Of a stretch of DNA of 64,000 bases, positions 34,922-43,852 are shown piece after piece. How positions within the stretch are numbered: position 1 is the first letter of the stretch; each line of letters opens with the position of its first letter. Below the pieces are notes generated by a model, which was given only the letters and a program-made list of their open reading frames with translations, made no database searches and was not told the origin of the DNA. Origin of the DNA: JBOCEF01 sp050586345 (GTDB lineage Bacteria > Pseudomonadota > Alphaproteobacteria > Rhodobacterales > Rhodobacteraceae); the NCBI RefSeq assembly GCF_050586345.1, contig NZ_JBOCEF010000006.1, positions 62,001 to 126,000 on the forward strand, given 5' to 3'. The position numbers were made by a program, and so were the translations under genes.

Positions 34922-35057
34922 CTGGCGCTCGGCCGTCCTCGGGGAGGGGCGGGCCCTCCCGCTCGTCCGCCCGGCCGCGCCGCCTTGGCCGCCGCGCCAT
35001 TGGCCGCCGTCGGGCCGGGCGCGGCGCCTGCAACCGCCGCCGTCGCGCCCCGGCGTC

Positions 35058-36383
35058 TCAGGCCAGCACGTCGAGGCCCGCCGCGGCGCGCCCCTCGGAC
35101 AGGGCGTAGACCTCGCCCCCGATGTTGAGGAAGATCGCGCCCGCCTGGCTCACCCCGTCGATGGTCAGGCTGTCGCCGCCGCCGAAATCGAGGCGGATGC
35201 GGTCGTCCTCCCGCGTGATCTGGATGTCCTCGACCGAGGCGGCGAGGTCTTCCTCCACCCGCAGGGCCAGCGAGCCGACCGAGGTGACGGTCAGCCGGTC
35301 GGCGCCGCCGCCCTTGCGCAGCTCCACCGCCGCGTCGCGGGCCGAGAGCAGGATCGTGTCGTCGCCCGCCCCGGTGTCGATCGACCCGAAGCTGCCGCCG
35401 ATCAGCGTCAGCGCATCGCGCCCGGCGCCGGCCGAGATCACCCCCGCCGCGCCCGCGGCGACCGTGATCGCGTCATCGCCCGCGCCGGCGTCCAGTTCTC
35501 CGAGCCGGCCCGCCACGACCGACACCGCGTCGTCCCCTGCGCCGCCGTCGATCCGCCAGGCGTCGACCGCGTTGACCGAGATCGCATCCGACCCGGCCCC
35601 GCCCGAGACCAGCCCGACGCTGGTGACGGAGACCGAGATCGCGTCGCGTCCCGCCCCGCCGTCCACCGCGCCGACCGCCTCGGCCGCGACGGCCAGCGCG
35701 TCATTGCCGGAGCCGCCGTCGATGATCCCCGCCACCTGCCCGGCGAAGGCGATGGCGTCGGAGCCCGACCCGCCCGAGGCCCGGCCCACCGCCGCGGCCG
35801 AGATCGAGAGCGCGTCGCGCCCCGCCCCGCCCGAGATCAGGCCCAGCACCCCGCCCGCGAAGGAGAGCGAGTCGTTCCCCGCCCCGCCCGTCGCCGCGCG
35901 CAGCAGGTCCGCGTTAAGCGCCAGCGCGTCGTTCCCCGCGCCGCCGCCGACCGTCAGGTCGCCGCCCAGCGTCCCGCGCAGCGACAGGGACAGCGCATCG
36001 CCGCCCCCGCCGCCCGAAAGCTCCTGCCGGGTGGACCATCCTGACCCCGCCTGGCGCCAGGAGAACCGGTAGGCCCAGTTCCCCGCCGTCGAGATCGCGA
36101 AGCGTTCGGCCAGGGCGAATTGCGCCCCCGCCGCGTCATCGTCGGTCTGAAGCCGCGCCAGGGCGCGAATCATCACGAAGGCCCGGCGCAGCAGCAGCTC
36201 CAGCCGCTGTTCGCGCAGGGCGGTCGAGGCGCTGGACATGTCCGCCCGCGCGCCGCGTTCCAGGAGCTGCTGCGCGGCGAGCGCCGGGATGCGCGCCCGC
36301 GCAGCGTAAGCCTGCGACCGCTTGGTCGCCGAGCCATAGCCCTGGTTGCTCATCGTAGAGGCCAAAGCGTTCACCGCCAGCAT
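35058..36383 (-). CDS. RTX-like protein with eleven 19-residue repeats
   Basis: 441 residues. An N-terminal region (1-120), rich in Ala, Arg and Gln and free of a signal peptide, is followed by repeats opening at 147, 166, 185, 204, 223, 242, 261, 280, 299, 318 and 337. Each opens with (G/A/T)G-A/S-G-x-D, like one calcium-binding RTX turn, then about 13 mostly hydrophobic or small residues. True RTX repeats are 9 residues long, so this would give one calcium turn per 19-residue coil. The last 80 residues are not repetitive. It could be a type I-secreted beta-roll protein, but no secretion genes lie nearby. GAGG lies about 9 bases before the ATG. It stands alone upstream of argS, divergently. 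Confidence 0.65.
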   Translation of the reverse strand: MLAVNALASTMSNQGYGSATKRSQAYAARARIPALAAQQLLERGARADMSSASTALREQRLELLLRRAFVMIRALARLQTDDDAAGAQFALAERFAISTAGNWAYRFSWRQAGSGWSTRQELSGGGGGDALSLSLRGTLGGDLTVGGGAGNDALALNADLLRAATGGAGNDSLSFAGGVLGLISGGAGRDALSISAAAVGRASGGSGSDAIAFAGQVAGIIDGGSGNDALAVAAEAVGAVDGGAGRDAISVSVTSVGLVSGGAGSDAISVNAVDAWRIDGGAGDDAVSVVAGRLGELDAGAGDDAITVAAGAAGVISAGAGRDALTLIGGSFGSIDTGAGDDTILLSARDAAVELRKGGGADRLTVTSVGSLALRVEEDLAASVEDIQITREDDRIRLDFGGGDSLTIDGVSQAGAIFLNIGGEVYALSEGRAAAGLDVLA

Positions 36384-36637
36384 TGTTCTACCCTCATCCT
36401 CTCGGAACCCATGGGGTTGATCATGCGGCAGGAAGGGTAAAGAAACCGAAAAGAACTCCTTAACCGCGCAAGGGGTATCTCAACCCTGTCCGTCCTTGCA
36501 TCGGCGGGCGCGCCCCCGGGGCGCCGCCCCCGTCCCCGCCGTGCGGCCCGGGCCGCGCAACCCGGGCCGCATTGACCGCGCCGAAGGGCGTGGTACATGA
36601 CGCGCGCCCGCCTTTCGCAGCCACAGGGACGCGCCCG

Positions 36638-38377
36638 ATGAACCTTTTCGCCGATATCCGCACGCTCGTCACCGACAGCCTCGACGCCCTCGCCGCCGAG
36701 GGCGCGCTGCCCGCGGGCATGGATTTCGGCCCCGTGGCGGTGGAGCCGCCGCGCGATCCGGCCCATGGCGACATGGCGACCAACGCGGCGATGGCCCTCG
36801 CCCGCCAGGCGAAGATGAAGCCGCGCGACGTGGCCGAGCTCCTCGCCCCCAGGCTTACCGCCGACCCGCGGGTCGAGGAGGCGAGCGTGGCGGGCCCGGG
36901 CTTCATCAACCTGCGCCTGTCGACCTCGGTCTGGACCGGCGCGGTGTCCGAGGCGCTGGCCAAGGGCGCCGATTTCGGCCGCTCCTCCGTCGGGGCGGGG
37001 CGCAAGGTCAACGTCGAATACGTCTCGGCCAACCCCACCGGGCCGCTGCACGTGGGCCATGCCCGCGGCGCGATCTTCGGCGACGCCCTCGCCGGGCTGC
37101 TGGATTTCGCCGGCTGGGACGTGACGCGCGAGTACTACATCAACGATGGCGGCGCGCAGGTCGACGTGCTCGCCCGCTCCGCCTTCCAGCGGTATCTCGA
37201 GGTCTGCGGCCAGGAATTCGTGGTCCAGGAAGGGCTGTACCCGGGCGAGTACCTGATCCCCGTCGGGCAGAAGCTGCACGCGCTCTGGGGCGACTCGAAG
37301 GTCGACGCGCCGGAGGAGGAGTGGCTGGCCGAGGCGCGCGAGATCGCGACCGAGATGATGATGGAGATGATCCGCGAGGATCTCGCCGCGCTGGGCGTGA
37401 CCATGGATCGCTTCTTCTCGGAGAAGGCGCTCTACGGCACCGGGCTGATCGAATCCGCCATCGAGTCGCTGCGCGAGAAGGGCCTGATCTATCGCGGCAC
37501 GCTCGAGCCGCCCAAGGGCAAGACGCCCGAGGACTGGGAGCCGCGCGAGCAGACGCTGTTCAAGTCGACCGAGTATGGCGACGACGTGGACCGGCCGATC
37601 CAGAAGTCCGACGGCGGCTGGACCTATTTCGCCCCGGACATCGCCTACCATTTCGACAAGGTCGAGCGCGGCTATGACCTGCTGATCGACGTGTTCGGCG
37701 CCGATCATGGCGGCTACGTCAAGCGGATGAAGGCGGCCGTCGCGGCCCTGTCGGACCGCAAGACGCCGCTGGAGATCAAGCTCTGCCAGCTCGTGAAGCT
37801 CTACAAGAACGGCGAGCCCTACAAGATGTCCAAGCGCGCGGGCACCTTCGTGACCCTGCGCGACGTGGTGGACGAGGTCGGCGCCGACGTCGCCCGCTTC
37901 ACCATGCTGACCCGCAAGAACGACGCCCCGCTGGACTTCGACTTCGCCAAGGCGCTGGAGCAGTCCAAGGACAACCCGGTGTTCTATGTCCAGTACGCCC
38001 ATGCCCGCGCCAAGTCGGTGCTGCGCATGGCGGAGACGAAGGGCGTCGACGCCTCGGGCGTCGCGGGCGCCGACCTGTCGCTGCTGTCCCACCCGGCGCA
38101 TGTGGAGCTGATGCGCAAGCTCGGCGAATGGCCGCGTCTGGTGGAGATCGCCGCCCAGCACCAGGAGCCGCACCGCGTCGCCTTCTTCCTGCAGGAGCTG
38201 GCCGCCGATTTCCACGGCCACTGGAACAAGGGCAAGGACACGCCCGAACTGCGCTTCGTGCAGGAGGATGACGCCGCCGTCACCCTGGCCAACCTGGCGC
38301 TGGTCGAGGCCGTCGCGGTTGTCATTTCGGCCGGTCTTGGTATCCTTGGCGTCACCCCGCTGAACGAGATGCGCTGA
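36638..38377 (+). CDS. argS: Arginyl-tRNA synthetase
   Basis: 579 residues from ATG 36638. Class I signatures are present: SANPTGPLHVGH (HIGH-type) and YKMSKRAGTFV (KMSKS-type). The N-terminal additional domain that recognises the tRNA D-loop and the C-terminal DALR anticodon-binding domain (NPVFYVQYAHARAKSVLR onward) are intact. It charges tRNA-Arg in the cytoplasm. The order argS, SPOR protein, nagZ, scpA, scpB is widely conserved in Rhodobacterales. Confidence 0.97.
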   Translation: MNLFADIRTLVTDSLDALAAEGALPAGMDFGPVAVEPPRDPAHGDMATNAAMALARQAKMKPRDVAELLAPRLTADPRVEEASVAGPGFINLRLSTSVWTGAVSEALAKGADFGRSSVGAGRKVNVEYVSANPTGPLHVGHARGAIFGDALAGLLDFAGWDVTREYYINDGGAQVDVLARSAFQRYLEVCGQEFVVQEGLYPGEYLIPVGQKLHALWGDSKVDAPEEEWLAEAREIATEMMMEMIREDLAALGVTMDRFFSEKALYGTGLIESAIESLREKGLIYRGTLEPPKGKTPEDWEPREQTLFKSTEYGDDVDRPIQKSDGGWTYFAPDIAYHFDKVERGYDLLIDVFGADHGGYVKRMKAAVAALSDRKTPLEIKLCQLVKLYKNGEPYKMSKRAGTFVTLRDVVDEVGADVARFTMLTRKNDAPLDFDFAKALEQSKDNPVFYVQYAHARAKSVLRMAETKGVDASGVAGADLSLLSHPAHVELMRKLGEWPRLVEIAAQHQEPHRVAFFLQELAADFHGHWNKGKDTPELRFVQEDDAAVTLANLALVEAVAVVISAGLGILGVTPLNEMR

Positions 38378-38514
38378 AGCGCACCGCCGGCCGGGGTGTT
38401 CGAGCAGCAGCGCCCCGGAGAGGACCGGCAGGCGGAGAGACGCGAGGGGGAGCGCCCCCGGCGCATCCCCGACCCAGAACCGCCCCCGGCGCGCAATGAC
38501 AGTGCAGGCGGGTC

Positions 38515-39585
38515 ATGGCGGATATCCATGCCGGCGGCGGCGGCTTCGGGCCGTCGACGCCTCGCGGCGGGCTTCAGCCCCTCTCCACCGCGCTGGGCGC
38601 GGGGGTCGCGCTTGCGCTGATCGGCGCGGTCGCGTGGTGGGGCTACGGCGTCTCGAAACGCGACGTGGGGCAGATCCCCGTCATCGCCGCCTTCGACGGG
38701 CCGATGAAGGTGCGCCCCGAATCGGACGGCGCCCCCACCCTGACCAATGTCGACCGGGCCATCGGCGCCGTGCTGGGCGGCCAGCGCGCGGCGGAAACCC
38801 GGCTTGCGCCCGAACCCGGCGCCCCCACCGATGAAGACCTGCCCTTCGCGCGGCTGGGCGAGCCGGCGGAAGACGTGGCCGCGCGCCGCCTCGGCGGGCT
38901 CGACGCCCCGGCGCAGCGCCGCGTGCCGGGCGCCGAAGCCGGGGCCGGCGCCGGCCCCGCGCCGCTGCGCCCCTCGGACCGGCTCGCCGCCCCGCTGCGC
39001 CAGCCGGGCGCCGAGGCCGCCGTTCCCGCGCTTCCGGGCGCCGGGGAAGGCGCGCCGCCCGCGGCGCCCTCGGCCCGCGCCGAGGCCCCCGCGCAGGCGC
39101 AGGCCCAGCCCGAAGCGGCCCCCGCCCCGGCCCCCGCGCCGCAGCAGCAGGCCGCCCTGGCCCCGGCCGAGCCGGTGGACCCCGAGAACGCCCTTCCCGT
39201 CGCCCCGCGCACCGCGCCGGTCGCCCTCGCGCGTCCGGGCGCCGATGCGCGCGCCGAGGCCGCCGCCGCCGCCCGCGCGGCCGCCGCGGCCGAGGCGGAG
39301 GCCCGCGCCGCCGCCGCCGCGCGCACCCTCTCGCCCGGGGACGACGCCGTGCAGCTCGGCGCCTTCAACTCGCCCGAGGTGGCCGAGGCGGAGTGGAAGC
39401 GGCTGTCCGCGAAACATGCCGACGTGCTCGGCGGCGCGGTCCATGCCGTGACCACTGTGAAATCCGGCGGCCGCACCCTCTACCGGCTGCGCGCCGGGCC
39501 CGCGGACAACCGCGGCGCCGCGCAGAACATCTGCGCCGCGATCAAGAACCGCCGCGATCCCTGCGTCGCGGTGAAGATCCAATGA
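38515..39585 (+). CDS. SPOR domain cell-envelope protein
   Basis: 356 residues. A short cytosolic N terminus precedes one membrane helix (about 26-44). A long low-complexity Ala/Pro/Glu linker covers about 100-280, with a coiled alanine-rich part (ARAEAAAAARAAAAAEAEAR). The C-terminal SPOR domain (VQLGAFNSPEVAEAEWKRL to the end) binds denuded peptidoglycan at division sites. The stop overlaps the nagZ start (ATGA), so the SPOR protein and the peptidoglycan-recycling enzyme are translationally coupled. Confidence 0.88.
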   Translation: MADIHAGGGGFGPSTPRGGLQPLSTALGAGVALALIGAVAWWGYGVSKRDVGQIPVIAAFDGPMKVRPESDGAPTLTNVDRAIGAVLGGQRAAETRLAPEPGAPTDEDLPFARLGEPAEDVAARRLGGLDAPAQRRVPGAEAGAGAGPAPLRPSDRLAAPLRQPGAEAAVPALPGAGEGAPPAAPSARAEAPAQAQAQPEAAPAPAPAPQQQAALAPAEPVDPENALPVAPRTAPVALARPGADARAEAAAAARAAAAAEAEARAAAAARTLSPGDDAVQLGAFNSPEVAEAEWKRLSAKHADVLGGAVHAVTTVKSGGRTLYRLRAGPADNRGAAQNICAAIKNRRDPCVAVKIQ

Positions 39586-40604
39586 CCGCCGCCGCCATCC
39601 TCGGCTGCGAGGGCCTGCGCCTGACGGCGCAGGAGAAGGCGTTCTTCCGGGACGTCTCGCCCTGGGGCTTCATCCTGTTCGCCCGCAACATCGACACGCC
39701 TGACCAGGTGCGCGCCCTCTGCGCCGAGCTGCGCGAGGCCGCGGGCCGCAACGCGCCGATCCTGATCGACCAGGAAGGGGGCCGCGTCGCGCGCCTCAAG
39801 GCGCCGCACTGGCGCGAGTGGCCGCGGATGGACGACCTGCTGGCGCGGACCCTCCCCGAGGCGAACGTCAACGTGGCCCTCCGGGTGCGCTTCCGGCTGA
39901 TCGCGGCCGAGCTGCACGCGCTCGGGATCGACGTGAACTGCGTGCCGATGGTCGATGTGCCCGCGCCGGGCGCCGATCCCATCGTCACCACGCGGGTGAT
40001 GGGCGCGGACCCCGCCCAGATCGCCCGCCGCGGGCGGCAGGCGGCCGAGGCGCTGATGGATGGCGGCGTGCTGCCGGTGGTCAAGCATGTCCCCGGCCAT
40101 GGCCGCGCCACCGCGGACAGCCACCTGGACCTGCCGGTGGTGGACGCGGACCTCGCGACGCTCCGCGCGACGGATTTCCTGCCGTTCCGGGAGCTCGCCG
40201 ACCTGCCGATGATGATGACCGCCCACATCGTCTACCCGGCGCTGGACCCCGAGAATTGCGCCACGCACTCCCCCCGCTGCATCGACGCGATCCGCGGCGA
40301 TATCGGCTTCCACGGCCTGTTGATGACCGACGATCTCGGGATGCACGCGCTGAAGGGGAGCTTCCGCGAGCGCGCCGAGGCGTCCTTCGCCGCGGGCTGC
40401 GACGTCGCGCTCCACTGCTCGGGCAAGATGGCGGAGATGCGGGACCTGGCCGAGGGCCTGCGCGCGCTGGACGGCCCCGCCGCCGCCCGCGCCGCCGCCG
40501 CCGAGGCCGCCCGCACCCCGCCGCACCCGGTGGATCTCGAGGAGCTGGACCGCCGCCACCTCTACCTGGTGGGCGAGGCCGAGTACGAGGGAGGCAAGGC
40601 ATGA
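39582..40604 (+). CDS. nagZ: Beta-N-acetylhexosaminidase, glycoside hydrolase family 3
   Basis: 340 residues. GH3 NagZ motifs are clear: ILIDQEGGRVARLK, KHVPGHGRATADSH with the catalytic histidine/aspartate loop, and the nucleophile Asp in MTDDLGMHAL. There is no signal peptide, so it acts in the cytosol on GlcNAc-anhydromuropeptides during cell-wall recycling. Its start overlaps the SPOR gene and its stop overlaps scpA, both as ATGA. Confidence 0.95.
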   Translation: MTAAAILGCEGLRLTAQEKAFFRDVSPWGFILFARNIDTPDQVRALCAELREAAGRNAPILIDQEGGRVARLKAPHWREWPRMDDLLARTLPEANVNVALRVRFRLIAAELHALGIDVNCVPMVDVPAPGADPIVTTRVMGADPAQIARRGRQAAEALMDGGVLPVVKHVPGHGRATADSHLDLPVVDADLATLRATDFLPFRELADLPMMMTAHIVYPALDPENCATHSPRCIDAIRGDIGFHGLLMTDDLGMHALKGSFRERAEASFAAGCDVALHCSGKMAEMRDLAEGLRALDGPAAARAAAAEAARTPPHPVDLEELDRRHLYLVGEAEYEGGKA

Positions 40605-41452
40605 CCCGAACCCCGTTCGATCCGCTCGGCCGCGCCCGTGCCCCGGCGCGCGACATTCCCGACCGGCAGACGGCGCTGGGCCTCGCCGAGGCCGATGCCG
40701 AGGCCGCCGAGGCGCTGGTGGTGGACGTGGACGGGTTCGAAGGCCCGCTCGACGTTCTGCTGACGCTGGCGCGCGGGCAGAAGGTGGACCTGCGCAAGAT
40801 CTCGATCCTGCAGCTGGCCGAACAGTACCTGGCCTTCGTCGAGGCGGCGAAATCCCGTCGCATCGAGCTCGCCGCCGATTACCTGGTGATGGCGGCCTGG
40901 CTCGCCTACCTGAAGTCCCGCCTGCTGCTGCCCCCCGACCCCGAGGAAGAGGGCCCGAGCGCCGAGGAACTGGCCGACCGGCTGGCCTGGCAGCTCGAAC
41001 GCCTCGAGGCGATGCGCAAGGCGGCGGCCGAGCTGATGTCCCGCGACGTGCTGGGCCGCGACCGCTTCGCCCGCGGCGCGCCCGAGCCGATGATGCAAAA
41101 GCGCCGGGTGCAGTATGACGCGCAGCTGATCGACCTGATGCGCGCCTATGCCCGCGTGCGCACCCGGGCGGAATACGAGCCGCTGCACATGCAGCGCGAC
41201 CCGGTCTATTCGATGGAACAGGCGCTGGAGCGGCTGCGCGCCGTGGTCGGCCGCACGCCCGAATGGCGCAACCTGATGGCCTGGCTGCCCCCCGCCTGGC
41301 GGATGGACCCGAAGAAGCGCCGCTCGGCCATCGCCGCCTGTTTCGCCGCCTCGCTCGAGATGGCCAAGCGCGGCGAGGTGGAGATCCGCCAGGACGAAAC
41401 CTTCGGCGAGATCAGCCTGCGCGGCCTGCCCGGCGGGCGCGCCACGGCATGA
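40601..41452 (+). CDS. scpA: Segregation and condensation protein A
   Basis: 283 residues. The kleisin N-terminal block VDGFEGPLDVLLTLARGQKVDL is followed by ILQLAEQYLAFV and LAADYLVMAAWLAYLKSRLLLP, all typical of ScpA. It bridges SMC heads and binds ScpB in the chromosome condensin. The start overlaps nagZ (ATGA) and the stop overlaps scpB (ATGA). Confidence 0.95.
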   Translation: MTRTPFDPLGRARAPARDIPDRQTALGLAEADAEAAEALVVDVDGFEGPLDVLLTLARGQKVDLRKISILQLAEQYLAFVEAAKSRRIELAADYLVMAAWLAYLKSRLLLPPDPEEEGPSAEELADRLAWQLERLEAMRKAAAELMSRDVLGRDRFARGAPEPMMQKRRVQYDAQLIDLMRAYARVRTRAEYEPLHMQRDPVYSMEQALERLRAVVGRTPEWRNLMAWLPPAWRMDPKKRRSAIAACFAASLEMAKRGEVEIRQDETFGEISLRGLPGGRATA

Positions 41453-42216
41453 GCGCCTCCGGCAAGGGGGAGGGCGAGAAGCCCCGCGCCCCGGTCGAAT
41501 CCCTGTTCGAGGCCCCGCCCGCGGCGGAGCAGGAGCGGATCGTGGAGGCGCTGCTCTTCGCTTCCGCAGCCCCCCTGTCCCTTGGCGACCTGCAGCGCCG
41601 GATGCCCGAGGGCTCCAGCCCCCGCGCCGCGCTCGACGCCCTGCGCCGCCGCTATGAGGGGCGCGGCGTGCGGCTGGAGCGGGCCGGGGACGGCTGGGCC
41701 TTCCGCACGGCGCCGGACCTCGGCTGGCTGATGACCCGCGAGGTGGTGGAGGAGCGCCCCCTCTCGCGCGCCGCCACCGAGACGCTGGCCATCATCGCCT
41801 ATCACCAGCCCGTCACCCGCGCCGAGATCGAGGAGATCCGCGGCGTGGCGGTGTCCAAGGGCACGATCGACATCCTGATGGAGCGCGGCTGGGTCGCCTT
41901 CGGGCGCCGTCGCATGACCCCGGGCCGCCCGGTGACCTTCGTGGTGACGGCGGAGTTCCTCGACCATTTCGGCCTCGCCAACCCCGGCGATCTGCCGGGG
42001 GTGAAGGAGCTGCGCGAGGCGGGGCTGCTGGAGAACCGCTACCACCCCGGCCGCGCGGGCGAGGAGGACGAGGACGACCTTCCCGGCGGTGATGACGGGC
42101 AGGAGGACATGTTCCGCCGCCCGGATCGGGATGACGGCGACGATGCGGTGCCCGACGATGACGCGCCCGGGGAGGATCGCCCCGAAGACGAGGACGGCGC
42201 GCCCCGCGGCGCCTGA
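41449..42216 (+). CDS. scpB: Segregation and condensation protein B
   Basis: 255 residues. Two winged-helix domains are seen (IVEALLFASAAPLSLGDL; ATETLAIIAYHQPVTRAEIEEIRG). The last 55 residues are strongly acidic (DDGQEDMFRRPDRDDGDDAV), a tail common in alphaproteobacterial ScpB. It partners ScpA and SMC. The operon seems to end here, followed by 673 bases with no gene. Confidence 0.95.
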   Translation: MSASGKGEGEKPRAPVESLFEAPPAAEQERIVEALLFASAAPLSLGDLQRRMPEGSSPRAALDALRRRYEGRGVRLERAGDGWAFRTAPDLGWLMTREVVEERPLSRAATETLAIIAYHQPVTRAEIEEIRGVAVSKGTIDILMERGWVAFGRRRMTPGRPVTFVVTAEFLDHFGLANPGDLPGVKELREAGLLENRYHPGRAGEEDEDDLPGGDDGQEDMFRRPDRDDGDDAVPDDDAPGEDRPEDEDGAPRGA

Positions 42217-42431
42217 GCGCCCCGGCGCCGCCGGCTCGACACTCCCCGGCCCGCCTTTCGGCGCCCATCCCGCGGGGCCGGGGCCTCTCCCGCCTCTCCT
42301 GCGCCTCAACGCCTGTCCCGCGCCGGAGGGCGCGGAGCGGGCCAGGGATCGCCAAGCCGCAGGCGCGGGCGACCGCCGGAGGCGGCTTGTCCTTGACGCG
42401 CTCCGGGCCCGACCGCCCCTTGGGCGTGCGA

Positions 42432-42454
42432 CCTGGGGGAGGCCCTCCCCCAGG
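42432..42454. repeat. Near-perfect palindrome
   Basis: CCTGGGGGAGG and its exact complement flank a single central C. It could form a cruciform or a stem at the RNA level, with some pairs opened to form the loop. It lies 215 bases past scpB. Confidence 0.6.
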
Positions 42455-42640
42455 CGCGTCACAGCAGGGTCCCGCCATCCGCCGCCCAGGGGCCGCACGA
42501 CATCCCGGGCGCCCCGGCTTCCCTCTCCCCCCATGTCGGCCCCCCGCCGTCCAGTCGCCGCCCGCGCGGACCGCGGATCATGGGCGCTGCCGCGCCGACC
42601 GTGGATTATGGGCGCCGCCGCGCCCGGGGGCTTCATGCCC

Positions 42641-42759
42641 CCCGAGCCCGGCCGTCCTCCCCCGGCCTGCGGCGCCGCCCCGCACCGGGCGTGTGCGTCC
42701 GCTCAGGGGGGCGATGCCCCCCATTCGCAAACGCAGGCGGCGTGCCGCCGCCGGGCGCC
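42641..42759 (+). repeat. Interspersed intergenic repeat, copy B (extended)
   Basis: The core 42694-42759 matches copies A and C: GCGTCCGCTCA, GGGGG/CCCCC hairpin, CCATTCGC, then GCCGCCGCCGGGCGCC. A left block, CCCGAGCCCGGCCGTCC (42641-42657), is shared only with copy C. Confidence 0.75.
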
Positions 42760-42889
42760 CCGTGGCCCGCGCGGCGCAGGGGGCCGAGTGTTGCGCCCAG
42801 CGGCGCCCCGCCTTGCGCCCGCGGGCCGACGGAACGGCGCGCCCGGCCCGTGTCAGGCGCATCACCATCCGATCAAAAGGCTTTTCCCG

Positions 42890-43411
42890 ATGTCCGCCAT
42901 GTCCACGCTGCGCAGATGGGCCACCCCCGTCACCATCGCCTCCTTCGCCATGATGGCGGTGACCGGGGTGCTGATGTTCTTCCACGCGGAAACCACCCTC
43001 AACAAGGTGATCCACGAATACGCCAGCTGGATCTTCGTGATCGGCGCGGGGCTGCATGTCGTCGTCAACTGGCGCGCCTTCACGGTGCATTTCCGCCGCT
43101 GGCCCGCCCGCATCTCGGCCGGACTGCTGGGCGCGCTGCTGGTCGTCAGCTTCCTGCCCATCGGCCCCAACGCGGCCGCCGGGCCGCGCGCGGACCGGGC
43201 CGCCATCGGCGCGATGGTCGGCGCCCCCCTCTCGGCCGTCGCGCGGCTGACGGGCGAGGACGAGGCCGCCCTCGTGGGCCGCATGCGGCAGGCCGGCTAT
43301 GACGGCGCCGGGCCGAACAGCACCATCCGGGGCTTGTCCGGCGGCGACAAGGGGCGTCTGATGGGCGGCATCTCGCTCGCCCTCACCCCGCCCACGGAAA
43401 CCGTCGAATGA
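42890..43411 (+). CDS. DUF4405 domain membrane protein
   Basis: 173 residues from ATG 42890, with AAAAGG about 9 bases upstream; ATG 42899 is a possible alternative. Three membrane segments lie at about 15-32, 44-65 and 75-92. Histidines at 32, 42 and 56 sit at the membrane faces, consistent with the heme-b-like fold of DUF4405 proteins, but no function is established. The C-terminal part (95-173) is soluble. The stop overlaps the next gene (ATGA), so the two are coupled and may work together. Confidence 0.75.
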   Translation: MSAMSTLRRWATPVTIASFAMMAVTGVLMFFHAETTLNKVIHEYASWIFVIGAGLHVVVNWRAFTVHFRRWPARISAGLLGALLVVSFLPIGPNAAAGPRADRAAIGAMVGAPLSAVARLTGEDEAALVGRMRQAGYDGAGPNSTIRGLSGGDKGRLMGGISLALTPPTETVE

Positions 43412-43845
43412 TCCGCACCGCCGCCGCCGCGATCCTGCTGAGCGCCCTGGCCGGAGAGGCCGGGGCGCTCAGCTGCGCGCCGCTCGACTACACCCTGCGC
43501 ATGGCCGAGCGGGACGCCGACCTCGTGCTGCGGGGCAGGGCGGTGCTGGGCGAGATCCTTTCGCAACCGGCCCCCGAACCGGCCCCCGAACCGGCGCCCG
43601 AACCGGCGCCCGAAGCGCCCGGCGAGGGCGGCGTGATCGCGCTGCCCTTCGGCGGGATCCCGCAGCCGACGGTGCAGGAGGTGGAGGTGACGCCCACGGC
43701 CCCGATCCGCGGCTCGGCCCCGAACCGGCCCTTCACCGCCACGTTCCGGGGCGGGCCGTGCTTCGACTGGCGCCCCTCGGGCGCCGAACAGGCGCTGTTC
43801 TTCAAGCTCGAAGACGGCGCGTGGCGGCTGATCGGCGGGCGCTGA
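43408..43845 (+). CDS. Small secreted hypothetical protein with PEPA repeats
   Basis: 145 residues, family not recognised. A Sec signal peptide covers about 1-20 (ILLSALAGEAGA). Four 12-base units in the DNA (about 43568-43615) encode the repeated Pro-Ala-Pro-Glu segment that joins two halves. Two cysteines (23 and about 119) could form a disulfide in the periplasm. The start overlaps the DUF4405 stop, pointing to a joint envelope role. The repeat tract is a likely site of length variation between strains. Confidence 0.7.
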   Translation: MIRTAAAAILLSALAGEAGALSCAPLDYTLRMAERDADLVLRGRAVLGEILSQPAPEPAPEPAPEPAPEAPGEGGVIALPFGGIPQPTVQEVEVTPTAPIRGSAPNRPFTATFRGGPCFDWRPSGAEQALFFKLEDGAWRLIGGR

Positions 43846-43852
43846 CGCGCGC

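Larger units (their letters stand above)
34493..35057. other. Gene-free 565-base stretch rich in short repeats
   Basis: It holds four units of CGGCTTC (34583-34610), a copy of the interspersed repeat (34778-34840) and a 15-base tandem repeat (34881-34921). The 15-mer GGATCATGGGCGCTG (34707-34721) recurs at 42575-42589. No gene is supported. Confidence 0.6.
42217..42889. other. Gene-free 673-base stretch with palindrome and repeats
   Basis: It contains an 11-base inverted repeat (42432-42454), a near-duplicated unit around ATGGGCGCTGCCGCGCC (starting about 42580 and 42608) and interspersed repeat copy B. No gene is supported; open frames here are GC artefacts. Confidence 0.6.

Noticed and set aside
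36460..36637. A regulator site (CtrA-type TTAA-N7-TTAA) in the gap between the RTX-like gene and argS
   Set aside because: Only one TTAA half is present near 36450-36470; the second half at the required distance is missing.
42387..42953. Protein genes in the scpB-DUF4405 gap
   Set aside because: The open frames have no ribosome sites, are Arg/Pro-rich in every frame, and cover the palindrome and the interspersed repeat.
43568..43616. CRISPR-like or satellite array
   Set aside because: The 12-base units are in frame inside a gene and encode a Pro-Ala-Pro-Glu linker; there are no spacers.
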